Part shown: positions 1-10,600 of the stretch, in pieces
How positions within the stretch are numbered: position 1 is the stretch's first letter
Layout: every line of letters starts with the position of its first letter
Assembly: GCA_022846075.1 (NCBI GenBank)
Contig: AP025582.1
Span: 2,294,001-2,358,000, forward strand
Source of the DNA: Oscillospiraceae bacterium
GTDB taxonomy: Bacteria; Bacillota; Clostridia; Oscillospirales; Oscillospiraceae
Direction: 5' to 3'
DNA: 64,000 nucleotides
Program-made: the position numbers and the translations under genes
The notes under the pieces: model-generated
Database searches by the model: none
Told to the model about the DNA's origin: nothing
The model's input: only the letters and a program-made list of their open reading frames with translations

Positions 1-2
1 GC

Positions 3-1115
3 TGGGAGGACAGGCCATGGGCCCGGTACGGGCTGTTCCCCGTCTCCCTGGCCATGTGCGCTGTGGGTGCGCTGGGCCCCGGCCTGCTCCTCCCCGCCCT
101 GCCCGCCTTCTCCCTGGTTTACGGCCTCCTGGTGAGCTGGTACCAGCTTATCACGGCGGTCCTGCTGCTGGCCCTTGCCCTCCGGGGGGCCTCCGGCAAG
201 AGCGCCGCCCCCCTGTGCGGCCTGGGGGTCTTTGCCGTAACGGAGTTTTTCTCCGTGGTGTGGAACGGCCCCTTCGAGCCCCTCCGGGGGGCCTGGCCGG
301 AGGAGTACGGCGGCTTCGTCCTGGTGCTGTGCTTCGCCTGGCTCATGGTGGAGCGCAGCCGCTCCATGGCCGCGGAGAACGAGCGCCTCACCGACTGCCT
401 CCAGGAGGAGGTGGCCCTGAAGACCGCCTCCCTCACCGCCATGACCCAGGAGCGGGCCCGGCTCCTGGCCGGGATGCTCCACGACCTCAAGTCCCCCCTG
501 TCCGCCATCCAGAACTACGCCGCCCTGATCCGGGAAAACGGCGTGCTTTTGGACGAGGACACCAGGGATAAGCTGGCCCTGATCGACGGCAAATGCCGGG
601 ACCTGGGCGGACGGATGAAGGCCATTCAGACCGTCAATTCCAGCCGTCCCGCCGCCCTCCGGCCCGAGCCGGTGGACCTGGCCGCTCTGCTGGAGCGCTT
701 CTACCGGCGCAACAAGCCCGATATCGAGGTGGGGGACGTGGATTTCCTCCTCCGCCTGCCGGGGGAGCGGTGCATCCTCCAGGCAGACCCCGCCGCCCTG
801 GAGCAGGTGTTGGAAAACCTGGTCTACAACGCCGTCTCCTTCACGCCCCCCGGCGGGCGGATCCTCCTGTCCCTGGACACGGCGGAGGGCCGCCCGGTCC
901 TCCGGGTTTCGGACACCGGCGCCGGCATCCCACCAGATGTCCTCCCCCACATCTTCGAACCCGGCTTCACCACCCGCGCCGGGGACGGTGGACAGGGCCT
1001 TGGCCTGGCCATCGTCAAGTCTACCGTGGAGTCTGCCGGCGGCAGCGTCACGGCAGCCTCCACGCCGGGGCTGGGGACGGAGTTTGTCCTCAGGTTTCCA
1101 CCTTTTTCAGGTTGA
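3..1115 (+). CDS. Sensor histidine kinase, 5' end cut by window
   Basis: Membrane sensor kinase that autophosphorylates on His and passes phosphate to a response regulator outside this window. The frame is open to the window edge, so the true start lies upstream; the first internal ATG is at 54. Hydrophobic membrane segments fill roughly the first 100 visible residues, followed by a short coiled linker, then a HisKA domain with the H-box MLHDLKSPLSAIQ (His about residue 143 counted from the ATG at 54). The HATPase_c domain shows the N-box NLVYNAVSFTPPGG, the G1 box DTGAGIPP, an F-box around IFEPGFTT and the G2 box GQGLGLAIVKS. All catalytic boxes look intact. It converges on the surface-protein locus and is separated from it by a strong bidirectional terminator. 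Pairing with the LytTR regulator 23 kb away cannot be inferred. Confidence 0.9.
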   Translation, partial: WEDRPWARYGLFPVSLAMCAVGALGPGLLLPALPAFSLVYGLLVSWYQLITAVLLLALALRGASGKSAAPLCGLGVFAVTEFFSVVWNGPFEPLRGAWPEEYGGFVLVLCFAWLMVERSRSMAAENERLTDCLQEEVALKTASLTAMTQERARLLAGMLHDLKSPLSAIQNYAALIRENGVLLDEDTRDKLALIDGKCRDLGGRMKAIQTVNSSRPAALRPEPVDLAALLERFYRRNKPDIEVGDVDFLLRLPGERCILQADPAALEQVLENLVYNAVSFTPPGGRILLSLDTAEGRPVLRVSDTGAGIPPDVLPHIFEPGFTTRAGDGGQGLGLAIVKSTVESAGGSVTAASTPGLGTEFVLRFPPFSG

Positions 1116-1185
1116 TCTGGCCGGTTCCGCCCCTGACTCCAGTGATAACGGCCCGGGCCTGTAATCCCCGCCGCGCACTTATCTG

Positions 1186-1250
1186 AAACAACAGCTCTGG
1201 CCGATCCGGCAGGTTCGCAGAACCCATCGGATCGGCCAGAGCTGTTGTTT
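1186..1250. terminator. Bidirectional terminator between convergent genes
   Basis: Perfect 23-bp inverted repeat with arms 1186-1208 and 1228-1250 and a 19-nt loop, sitting between the histidine kinase stop (1115) and the stop of the last gene of the minus-strand surface locus (1258). The outer ends are A-rich on one side and T-rich on the other, so it can act in both directions. Confidence 0.85.
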
Positions 1251-1257
1251 GCATTGT

Positions 1258-2322
1258 TTACTCGGCGGCGGACACGCTGTATGCCCCGGATCTCATCAGG
1301 GGCGGCCCCTGGATCTGCTTCATCAGCAGGCGGCAAAAATAATCCGGAGGCGGCCAGTTCCCGGTGTCAGGCTCCCGCTCCGGGGAGAGGACAAGCAGGC
1401 ACCCGTGGGGGATAAGGAACAGCCGCTCCGCCCCCGGATAACGCGTCAATATCTGCTGGTACAACGGCCGCAGGTTCATATAGCCTGTCCCATCGTGGTT
1501 TTGGAGGTCGATGTCTCCCCCCTCTTCAGCCGCCAGTGCGAAACAGTCTCCGCAGGCATAGGCCGCCAGCCGTTCGCCCAGGATCCGCACCGCCGGCGCC
1601 GAGACCCACATCTGGAAGTAGCGGCCCATCTCCAAGGTCAGCGGCGTCTCGATGGTCAGCTTGTGGAAGCCCTCCAGATTTTCCAGCGTGGAGAGGGCGC
1701 AGATATCGGCGGACACCACCAGGGCGCCGTCCACCCTGCGGCAGTAGATGTCCTTTTCAAACCAGTGCTCCCTGGCAAAGGACACTACCTCCGGCTTTCG
1801 GATGACATGCATGTCCCCGTCCTTCTCCAGCACGATGGAGCCGTTGCCCTGCTCAAAAAAGGCCAGCATACCGTCCTTCCGCCGCACTTCAGAGCGCCGC
1901 CGCAGGACCCGCTTGATCCGAAGGGCCTCCCCTGATATCTGGCAGGTCAGGCAGCGGATTTTTTTGGTCTCAATCCGGATGTAGCCTTCGGGAGAAAACA
2001 CCGTGTCCGGGTCCACGTCTCCCATCAGAAGGGCGTTGGCCCCAAGGTCACATCGGGCGGGCACGTGACGGTGGGGCCCCCGCTGAAAAGGGCGCAGGCA
2101 GCTTACCAGAATCCTGGAACACACCACCCGTCTCGTCCCGTTGTTGGCGGGGACATCCGTGACGCTCAACTCTCCCTCCCGGCAGTTGACGAGGGCCAGC
2201 ACCCGCCCATCCCGCCGGACATACAAATCCGCCTGGTCCTCAAGCGCCTCCCGAACCGCCGCGCCCAGAGAAACAAACCAACCGCTGACCGCGGGCTGTA
2301 CATATTCCCGATTCATCCCCAT
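1258..2322 (-). CDS. Hypothetical protein, last gene of surface locus
   Basis: About 354 aa, no family recognised. The start at 2322 is preferred because GGAGGG lies 6 nt upstream; an upstream in-frame ATG at 2343 would place that site inside the gene. No signal peptide or membrane segment is visible, so it is probably cytoplasmic. A CLTC motif near residue 120 and CGDC near residue 260 are the only notable cysteine pairs. The middle of the protein (SIVLEKDGDMHVI onward) reads as alternating strands. It is the most distal gene of the minus-strand series that begins at the LytTR regulator, with a strong terminator immediately downstream. A regulatory or accessory role for surface-protein production is only inferred from position. 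Confidence 0.7.
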   Translation of the reverse strand: MGMNREYVQPAVSGWFVSLGAAVREALEDQADLYVRRDGRVLALVNCREGELSVTDVPANNGTRRVVCSRILVSCLRPFQRGPHRHVPARCDLGANALLMGDVDPDTVFSPEGYIRIETKKIRCLTCQISGEALRIKRVLRRRSEVRRKDGMLAFFEQGNGSIVLEKDGDMHVIRKPEVVSFAREHWFEKDIYCRRVDGALVVSADICALSTLENLEGFHKLTIETPLTLEMGRYFQMWVSAPAVRILGERLAAYACGDCFALAAEEGGDIDLQNHDGTGYMNLRPLYQQILTRYPGAERLFLIPHGCLLVLSPEREPDTGNWPPPDYFCRLLMKQIQGPPLMRSGAYSVSAAE

Positions 2323-2398
2323 ATCATTCCCTCCATACGGCACACCGCAATGCCCTTGCCGCGATCCATCCGTCTTTTCCGCCGTGGTGGTCCGAGCT

Positions 2399-2890
2399 TC
2401 ATCGCGCGCAGGCCTCCAAAGCGCGGCGCGCCTTGGAGCGGCACAGCCCCACCGCCTCGCCCATCAGCTCTATCAGCTCAAGGGCGCTGCGGAAATGCTG
2501 CTCCCGGTCCGTCCCCATCCAGCGGATGCCCCCCTGCCAGCTGGCGTTTTGGCGGTAATACACATGGACCGTAAGCGCGAGCTGGCCTGTCATGCGGCTG
2601 AACGCCTGCAGGAGCTGGTCCTGGGGAAGCGGGGTTTCCCGCAGGGGGAAGGCTTCCTCCCCGCCCTTTGACTGCTTGAAAAAGGACCGTTTGGCCAGCC
2701 CGCGCTGGGGGAAGTTTTGCTGGTCGAACAGCCGGTTCGCGAGCAGGAGGAACTGGTCAAGCCCGACAAAGGAAACCGCTTCCCTCAGGCAGGGGGTCAG
2801 GAAGGCGCCGGACACGTCTCCCTCCGGGGGGACGGATAGTTTCACCATGAGCACGGCCCGGTTGCTGCAATTTACGATCGCGTTGTTCAC
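2399..2890 (-). CDS. Hypothetical protein, 163 aa
   Basis: Starts with GTG at 2890 behind a clear AGGAGGG. No signal peptide or transmembrane segment. The C-terminal part carries a pattern, VYYRQNASWQGGIRW followed by EQHFRSALELIELM, that I associate with small uncharacterised proteins of gut Clostridia; this is recollection, not a search result. The central stretch FPQRGLAKRSFF is basic. It lies between the receiver-like protein and the 354-aa hypothetical protein, in the same direction, with about 76 bp to the next gene. No function assigned. Confidence 0.7.
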   Translation of the reverse strand: MNNAIVNCSNRAVLMVKLSVPPEGDVSGAFLTPCLREAVSFVGLDQFLLLANRLFDQQNFPQRGLAKRSFFKQSKGGEEAFPLRETPLPQDQLLQAFSRMTGQLALTVHVYYRQNASWQGGIRWMGTDREQHFRSALELIELMGEAVGLCRSKARRALEACAR

Positions 2891-3017
2891 TGTTGGCCCT
2901 CCTATCTCCTTCTCCGCTCTGGGTCCCAGCGGCGGAATGTCGTGTGTGGAACCGGGCGCCGGGGCAGCTGGCGTTTCCCTCCCGCGGGGGACGCCTCCCG
3001 GCTGTGTGCCCCCTGCT

Positions 3018-3386
3018 TCAAACCCGGATATTGTTCAGCAGATAAGGGATATCCCGGTCCAAAAGATTGATCGAGACGAAGCCCGCCATACGTCCCGCGC
3101 TGTACCCCTCGGCGGCCAGCAGATTCAAATTGCTCTGGCTGGCGCCCCGCCCCACGAGGAAGGCGGTCCACCCCGTATCCTTCCGTTTCTGCGCAAACTG
3201 CCGGTAACTCATGTCGTTGACGCGCACGCTGATAAACATGAAGTCCACATCATGGTTCGAACAAATTTCCAACGCCTGCCGATAGGAATCGCATCGGAAA
3301 ACCACCTTGAAATCCGGAAATCCTCCCAATGCCTCCAGCAGTTTCTTTTCCTCTTCCTGCGTCAGTCCGACCAAGAGCGTATTCAT
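3018..3386 (-). CDS. Stand-alone degenerate receiver-like protein
   Basis: 122 aa with a strong GGAGGAG site before ATG 3386. The order of hydrophobic strands (TLLVGL, FKVVFRC, VDFMFISV, AFLVGRG, AGFVSINLL) matches the alternating fold of a response-regulator receiver. The position after the third strand where a phospho-accepting Asp is expected reads ISVRVND, so the canonical acceptor appears replaced. There is no output domain. It may act as a phosphorylation-independent protein-protein module. A second small protein of the same kind is at 21602-21997 in this locus. The fold assignment is pattern-based and needs structure prediction. Confidence 0.6.
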   Translation of the reverse strand: MNTLLVGLTQEEEKKLLEALGGFPDFKVVFRCDSYRQALEICSNHDVDFMFISVRVNDMSYRQFAQKRKDTGWTAFLVGRGASQSNLNLLAAEGYSAGRMAGFVSINLLDRDIPYLLNNIRV

Positions 3387-3428
3387 CGCCCACTCCTCCC
3401 GCTTTTCTATCTCTCTGTCCGCGCCCGG

Positions 3429-3689
3429 TCACAGCCGCATGATTTTCAGGGCGGGCCCCTGCCCCGCGCCGGCAGACGGGAACCCCGATTTCAGCGTGAA
3501 TCCCCCGGTGTCCAGCCCGGCGCTTACGCCGGAAAAGAGCAGTGTGACCGGCACGGCCGCCGTGAGGTCCCCGGTCAGCCGGATCTGCTTGTCAATGACC
3601 AGCACGTCGCCGGTCTCGGCCCCGCCCGTCCCATCCGGGGACAAGAGGGCGCGCAGGGTCTCTTCCTTCTCCACGATCCATATTTTCAT
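3429..3689 (-). CDS. Hypothetical small protein, 86 aa
   Basis: The start is placed at 3689 (MKIWIVEKEE) because AGGAGG lies just upstream; the longer frame to 3743 would run through the hairpin at 3708-3735. Short, with no signal peptide. The middle (VLVIDKQIRLTGDLTAAVPVT) suggests beta strands. It sits between the copper-amine-oxidase-domain protein and the receiver-like protein. No family recognised. Confidence 0.6.
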   Translation of the reverse strand: MKIWIVEKEETLRALLSPDGTGGAETGDVLVIDKQIRLTGDLTAAVPVTLLFSGVSAGLDTGGFTLKSGFPSAGAGQGPALKIMRL

Positions 3690-3707
3690 GTGTCCCTCCT
3701 GCCCGCT

Positions 3708-3735
3708 GCCGGCCCTCCTCGGAGGAGGGGCCGGC
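3708..3735 (-). terminator. GC-rich hairpin downstream of 3756-4460 gene
   Basis: Arms of about 13 bp (3708-3720 and 3721-3735, one bulged G) with essentially no loop. It lies between the stop of the gene ending at 3756 and the start at 3689. No clear U-tract follows, so it may attenuate or protect the transcript rather than end it. Confidence 0.4.
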
Positions 3736-3755
3736 TGTTCCAATGGAGCCCCCGG

Positions 3756-4460
3756 TCACGACAGGGTGGGGTCGTAGAAAAAGGCGGGGACCTTCTCTCC
3801 CCCGTACTGGGCGGCGTCCGCCTCCAGCGAGATCTTGGCCGCCCCGTTCAGTTTGATGGTCTTGGTCACGATCCCGCCGGTATAATCGGAGGAGGACAGC
3901 ACCTTGCCGTCCTGGTCGTAGATCTTGATGACGGCCGCCCGCTGGCAGGCGAATTGGAAGGTCAACTGCTGATAGCCCGCTACGTCAAAGAGCAGTTGGG
4001 AGGGCATCCCGCTGGACGCGGTGTCGTTCCAGAGCTGGTAGGCGACCCCGTTCTGGAATTCCTGAATCCCGGAATCCCCGGAGAACTTGAGCTGGTCGGT
4101 GTCTGAAATGATCCAGCTGTACCGCGTCCCGCCGGAGTTGGGGCGGGTCACCAGGTAGGTGGGCTGCTGGCTGTCGCTGCCCAGCCGCACGGTGTTGCTG
4201 GCCTGGTCCCAGTTCACGGCCACCCCCAGCAGGTCGCTGACGCCCCGGACGGGCAGGTAGGTGGAGCCGTTATAGGTGATGGGGTAGACGGCGTTGCCGT
4301 TCACGTCCTGGAAGGTCTGGGGTTGGCCGTTGTAAGTGATGGTGATGTCCCGGTTGAGCAGGGCGGAGATGGTCTGGTTGTTGGAGGCGGCGTAGGCTCC
4401 CGCCGTGGTGCAGAGGGCCATGGCCAGGATGGTGGCCGCCGCCCGCACGCTCTTCTTCAT
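3756..4460 (-). CDS. Secreted copper-amine-oxidase N-domain (stalk) protein
   Basis: 234 aa, exported. Residues 1-25 form a signal peptide (MKKSVRAAATILAMALCTT, cleavage after AYA). Residues 30-95 match the copper amine oxidase N-terminal (stalk) domain pattern seen in many Gram-positive surface proteins: ITYNGQPQTF, PITYNGSTYLPVRGVSDLLG, then WDQASNTVRLG. The C-terminal half is a beta-rich module with no metal-binding or enzymatic residues I can identify. GGAGAG precedes ATG 4460. It follows the 3193-aa SLH protein after a terminator-like hairpin, so it could be a secondary product of the surface locus. The role is probably extracellular binding or scaffolding; no amine oxidase catalytic domain is present. 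Confidence 0.85.
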   Translation of the reverse strand: MKKSVRAAATILAMALCTTAGAYAASNNQTISALLNRDITITYNGQPQTFQDVNGNAVYPITYNGSTYLPVRGVSDLLGVAVNWDQASNTVRLGSDSQQPTYLVTRPNSGGTRYSWIISDTDQLKFSGDSGIQEFQNGVAYQLWNDTASSGMPSQLLFDVAGYQQLTFQFACQRAAVIKIYDQDGKVLSSSDYTGGIVTKTIKLNGAAKISLEADAAQYGGEKVPAFFYDPTLS

Positions 4461-4579
4461 ATTGGTCTCTCCTCTATTTCAAATTTGTCCCGGAGGCGTG
4501 GGCAATTTTGTATCTTCCCTCACGCCGCCGTCTTGCGGCCTGTTTGGGCCGGGTTCCGGCCCGGCAGGTCCTTATGGGA

Positions 4580-4620
4580 AAGCCGTAGGGGGCAGGCGGC
4601 TCGCCTCCCCCCTACGGTTT
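4580..4620 (-). terminator. Rho-independent-type terminator after giant SLH gene
   Basis: On the minus strand an AAACCGTAGGGGG arm pairs with CCCCCTACGGCTTT and is followed by a short pyrimidine stretch. It begins 7 nt past the stop codon at 4627 of the 3193-aa SLH gene. Confidence 0.7.
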
Positions 4621-4626
4621 CCTTTC

Positions 4627-7600
4627 TTACTTCTCCCGCAGGGCGGTCCACTTCTCAGCGCCGCTTTCTTTGGTGAAGTCATGGGCATTGGTGGCCTCGA
4701 TGACGTCATAGTAGGCCCAGTAGGTCTTTGCCAGGTCGGGGAAGGCCTTCACATCCTCGGAATCGTCGATGTAGTCCTCGTCCGCCACCCGCTCCAGCAT
4801 ACGGTTGGTGATCACCGCCGCCTCGGCGCGGCTGATGGGGTTGAGGGGGCGGAAGGTGCCGTCGGTGTAGCCGGTGATCCAGCCCTTAGCCGCCGCGGAG
4901 GTGATGTACATATAGGCCCAGTTCTCCACGGGTACGTCGCTGAAGGTCTTGTCCCCGCCGGAGACCTCGCTGAACCGGGCGATCATGGCGGTGAACTCAC
5001 TGCGGGTGATGGCCTGGTCCGGCTTGAAGGTGCCGTCCACGTAACCCTTGATGATCCCCTTGCCCGCCAAGACCTGCACCGCCTCGGCGTACCAGGCGCC
5101 CTCCTCGATGTCGGAGAAGGTGCGCTTGGCCGTGCTGGTGTCGGTCAGCAGGCGGTAAAGCATCATGGCGGTGGAGGCCCGGGTGATGTTGCCGTCCGGA
5201 TCGAACAGCCCCTCGTCGTTGCCCACCATGTAGGCGAAGTGGTCGGCCCGGTTCACTTCGATGACGGCCTCCCAGCCGGCATAGACGGTCATGTCCTTGG
5301 TCAGGGTCACCTGGGTGACCTTGTTTTTCAGCTCCTTGTCGCTGTACCAGCCCAGCAGGCTGTACCCGGCCCGCTGGGGCACGTAAGTGCCCAGCTGGAT
5401 GGTGGTGCCGCTGGCTTTGGTGACGCTGTCGATCTTGGAGCCGCCGTTGGTCTCAAAGGTCAGGGTGTACTTGGTGGAAGAGCCGCCGGAGGAACTGCCG
5501 CCTCCCCCGCCGCCACCGCCGGAGCCGCCGGAATAGCTCCACTGGGCGTACAGGATGACGCTGCCGCTGATGGCAAAGGTGGCTCCGTTGGCGTAGGCGG
5601 TGCCGCTGCCGTTGGCGGCGGTGTTCCAGCCGGTAAAGGTGTAATTGCTGCGGCTGAAGGTGTTGTTCAGAACGGTGACCGTGGCGCCCGCGGCATAGGG
5701 CGAGTTGGGATCGGTCATGGTCCCGGTGCCGCCGTTGGCGTTATAGGTGACGGTGTAGAGGGCCGCCCCCGTAGACACCAGGGCCATGTCGGCCGTGGTG
5801 CCGGCGCCGTTCACCGTGACGCTCATGGTGCCGGTGGAATAACCGGCGGCGGAAGCGGTGAGGGTATAGGTGCCGTCGCTCACGCCGGTGAAGGCGTAGT
5901 GGCCGCCGGCGTCGGTAGTGGCGCTCTGCCCGCCCAGGGTCACGGCGGCGCCGGGGATGGCGGCGTGGGTCGCCGCGTCGGTCACCTGGCCGCTGACGGT
6001 GTAGGTGCCCACAGGGGGCGTGGCGCCGGTGGGCGTCAGCGCCACGTTGGCGATGGTGTTGCCCCCCGCCACCGTCACGGTGACGCTGCCGCCGGTATAC
6101 CCGCTGGCGGCGGCGCTGATGGTGTAGCTGCCGTTGGGCACACTGGTGAAGGTATACTCCCCGGCGGCGTTTGTAGTGGCCGTGCCGCCGTTGCTGCTGG
6201 TCACCGTGGCCCCGGCGATCACGGCGCCGGTGGCGGCGTCGGTCACACGGCCGGTGATGTCAAAGGAGTTGGCCGTCCCGGTGACGTCCACCCCCAGCAT
6301 ACCGGTGGCCTCCACGTCCAGGACGGGCCCGGGGGCGGTATAGTGGGTCATTTTTCTGATGTAGATGCTGCCGCTGCCCGAACCGATGCCGGTCACCCGC
6401 AGCTTGAGTACGCCGCCGTCGTTGATGGCTGTCACGGTGATATTGCCCGCGGTGGTCATGGTAAAGTTGGCGGTATCCTGATAATCGCTGTACGGGATGT
6501 TGTGCAGGGCCGTGGCGTCGTCGCTGATCTGGTACTTGGGGGTCACGGTGAGGGTCTGGCCGTCGGCCACGCTCAGACTGGTGAGCAGATTGCCCATGTC
6601 GTCCTCATAGACGATCCCTACCGGGGCCGCCGCCCGGACGTATACCACGATCTCCTGCCGGAAGTCCGCGCCGTTGGCGGCGTTGGCGTACTCCAGCCAC
6701 AGGGAGGTGCTGCCCTCGGCCGCGCCGTGGATGGGGGTGGTGGCCCAGTCGCCGGAGGTGAACCCGTTCACCTTGCCCGGATCGTCCACGCTGGCGATGA
6801 GGAAGTCGCTCAGGGGCGGATAGACGGTGTCGGGGGCGCCGCTCTCATTGATGATCTCCACGGTGGAGGAGAAGGTCCCCAGCTCCTCCAGCTTCTTGGT
6901 GTCCCCCTTCAGGATGGACACCTCGTGGGGGGTCATCGTCATCGAGGTGATGGTCCAGTCCCGCTTGGGCATCCGTACGGTCTCCATGGAGCCGTTCTCC
7001 AGGATCAGCACGGTGTAGGTCAAGATCTGATCGGTGTGGAAGTTGGTAAACTCACCCACGTTGTTGCTCAGGTAATACTGGCTGCTGCCGTCGGGAAGGG
7101 TGGTCTGGTTCAGGTAGTGGGCGGTGAGGGGCAGGAAGCAGACCTCAACGCCGCTGGACCCCGGGGTAAGCTCCTCGTCCTGGACCAGGAAGGACCAGTA
7201 ATCCACCCAGATCACGGCGTGATAGGCGCCGCTTCCGGCGTCGGCCCCGTCCAGTCCGGTGAGGACCCGCATCATGGGCCTGTTCCAGCCGGTAGAACCG
7301 TGGTGGTCGTCCACGAAGGGGATGGTGTTTTTCTTCCCGCCCATCAGCGCGTCCCCGTCGGTCAGAAGGGCGGCGCCGTTGTAGGGGTCCACCGGGCGCA
7401 CGGTCACGTCGATGGCGCCGTTTCCGTAGACGATGGTCTTGCGGCCCTGGTTGTGGTTGGCCGGGGACAGGCTGCCAAGTCTGATATAGGTATTGTTCAG
7501 GTAACCCACGGTGTCGCCGCCGATGACAGTCCCGGTAAAGGCGTCCCAGGTGGGGCGGTCCGCCGTGGCGCTGATGTCGTTGCCCGCCGGGTCGGTAAAG

Positions 7601-10600
7601 GTGTCCCCTGAATAGCCCTCAAACTTGATGTCCAGCCACATACTGGGGACATTGATGTAGGTCACCGCGGAGGTGGCCAGGTCTGTCACCCGCAGCTCCG
7701 CCGTGGGCTGCATCCTGTTCTCGCCGTCGTTAGATGGGTCCCCGTCGGTGAGGTAGGCGGTGGAGCCCACCGTGAACACCACCGGGCGGACCCACAGGTC
7801 ATAACTGTACGACGCCAGGTTGCGCACCAGCACTGTAACGGTGATGGTGAGGGTCGGATCGGCCTGAGAGGTGATGGTAACGGTGGTCAGCCCCTCGCTG
7901 GCGGCGGTGGCGGGCTGCAGGCGCAGGTTTCCGCCGGCATTGGCCTGGACATCGGCGGTGAGGATGCCGGTATCCATGGCGGTAATGGTATAGTCGGCGG
8001 TCAGCTGGGCGGCAGTCAGCTCGGTCCGGGTGGTCACGCCGCTGCTGTCGCTGCTGTCCAGGTAGATATGGGCCCGGCTGGTCCCCAGGACCCCGGCGGC
8101 GCTGACGTCCGTCATGTAGAAGGGCTTATCGGCGGCCAGGCTGTACACCGTGGTGTTGGGCGGCGCCACCGTGATACCGGCGCTGCCCATGTGGCCCTGG
8201 AAAGTGCCGGCGGCGTGGGCGGCGCCGTTGCTGACGCCTCGGACCACCCCCATGCGGTTGACCGAGGCCACGCCGGTGTCATCACTGGCCAGGTCTGGGG
8301 CGGCGGCGTACAGGTCGGCGCCGGGGATGGTCTGCCGGGCGGTGACGGTGGGAACTCCTCCGGCAATGGTGCCGAACTGGATCTCCCCCTCCAGCACGCC
8401 GTACTCCCCCACCGCAAGGGTCAAATCGGGCTTCAGGTCGAAGCCCACGATGGTGGCGGGGTCCTGATCGGTGACCAGGGCGGTGGCCAGGCCGGAGACG
8501 GTGTTGTCGGGCAGGTAGCGCACCTCATAGCCCGCCGCGCCGGAGTTCAGGCCCCGGAGGGCCAGGTCGGCGTCGGGGCTGGCGGCGAGGACGGCGGACA
8601 GGTCCCCCGCCCCCACCCGGCCGCTGTAACTGGGCACCGTGTTGTAGCGCCCGCTCACCAGGCTGGGGATCATGGGGATGGTGTCGATGACCGCCCCTGT
8701 GATATCCCGCAGCTCCAGGGACACCTCCACGCCCACGTCCTTGGTGGCGTCGGCGGCGGAAGCCGCCTTCTGGAGGAGGACCGGGTCAACGGCCGCCACA
8801 AGGGCGCGGGTATAGCCCGTGTCGTGGGGGTCACGGGTGTGGTTGACGATGGTGACGCTGGTGGTGTTGCCGCCCCCCAGCGCCAGGGTGAGGGTCTCCA
8901 GCCCCGCGGCCGCCCCCGCCTTCTGGGTCAGGGCCAGGTAGTCCCGGCCCGCCGCGGCGGCGAAGCCGTATTCGTTGCTGGCGCTGGCGGCCGATCCGCT
9001 GCTGGCCCACTGCTGGGTCAGGGCGTGGAGCTGGGCCATGCTTAAGGCCTGGTTGGTGGCGGTGTCGTAGACGGCCACGTTGACCGTCTCTCCCGGCCAC
9101 AGCTCCACCACGCCGGGGCGGGCCTCGATGGCCCCCAGGCTGGAGCCGGTGCCGGTCACGGTGACGGCAAGGCTGGCCGAGGCACCCGCCCCGCCCCCCG
9201 CCAGGAGCGGAGTCGAGGCGGTCAGGGTACCGGTAGCGGCGGTCACCACGTTGGCCCCTGTCACCTGGATCTGAGTGCCCGCCACGCTCTTGCTGGCGGT
9301 GGCGGAGGGGAAGGCGGTCTCGTCAAAGACGATGCCGTCCGCGGGGTCGATGACGGCCCCCAGGTTCCCGTTGTCGTCCTTCAGCCGCAGCTGGGCGCTG
9401 CCGCTGCCGCCGGAGGGCAGGTTGAGGGTATCGGGGTCGAAGGCGATGCCGTTGGCCCCCACCACATACACCTTCACCTGCTTGCTGTTGCTGGTCCCCA
9501 GCAGGGTGAACACCAGGTTGGTGGCCCCCGCCCGGGAGCCGGTCACGGTGTAGGTGTTGGCGGCGGCCCCCTCGGTGAGGTTGGCCGTGGTGGCGGATGC
9601 CGACGCGGCGGTCAGATAGGGGCGCAGATCCCCTGTGAAAAGCCCGGGATTGTCCAGGGAGACGGTCACCGCCCCCGCGGCGCCGCCGCTTTGCAGCCAC
9701 ATCCTGGAGGGGGTCACGTTGAGGGCCGCGTTATTGTAGAGCACCAGCACGTTGACCGTGTCCGTGCCGATGAGGGCGGTGGCGGTCAGATCGTTCACCC
9801 GGGTCTGATGGGAGCCCATCCCGTTGGGCGGATAGGCCCGGACCGAGCGCTGGTTGGCGGCGCTGATCTCCAGGTCCGCGCCGGTGGTGGTCATGGTGAA
9901 CATGCTGTTGGGGATGTCGTAGGCCTCGTTGGCGTAGACGGCCTTCACGGTAAAGACCCGGGTCTCCCCGCCGGACATGACGGAGTACGCCGGGGACAGC
10001 TCCAGACGGCCCCCCGCGCCGTTGTCAGCCACCAGAAGGTCCACGTGGGCCCGATAGGTGGTGCCGCCGGTGGTATAGGCCACCGTCAGGCCGCTGACGC
10101 CGCCGGAAACGGCGGTCACGGTCACCTCGTGGGCGGCCGTCCCCGCGGCCTGGGCCACACGGCCGTTGTCGGGGGTGCAGACGGCGCTGGCGTAGGGCAC
10201 CTGGGTGTCGCCGGGGTCGATCGTGCCGTTGTTGTTGGTGTCCAGCCAAATCTCATAGGTGGCCGTATCCGCGCCGTTGGTGACGCTGAGGAAGCCGCCG
10301 GTGGCGGTGGTCTCCCGCAGCATCAGTTGGGCTCCGCCGGACGTCGCGGGAGAGACGTCCACCTCGGCGTTGGCGGCCACGGCGGCGTCCGCCCGCAGCG
10401 CGGCGTTCAGGGTGGTCGTGCCCATGGCGACGCCCTCCACCGCCTCAGGGTCGGCGGCGCTGAAAGAGGCCACCGACGGATCGTCCAGGGACAGGTTCAG
10501 GGCCGCCCCGGGGATGATCTGGTCAAAGGCGGTATAGCTTCCAAAGTGGAGTACATAGGTGGGGGTCATGGTATCGCCGATCTCCAGGCGGATGGGGTCG

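Noticed and set aside
4405-7611. 1068-aa open frame on the + strand inside the 3193-aa SLH gene
   Set aside because: Antisense shadow of a GC-rich Thr/Val/Gly coding region; low-complexity Gly/Val/His composition, no ribosome site and no domain.
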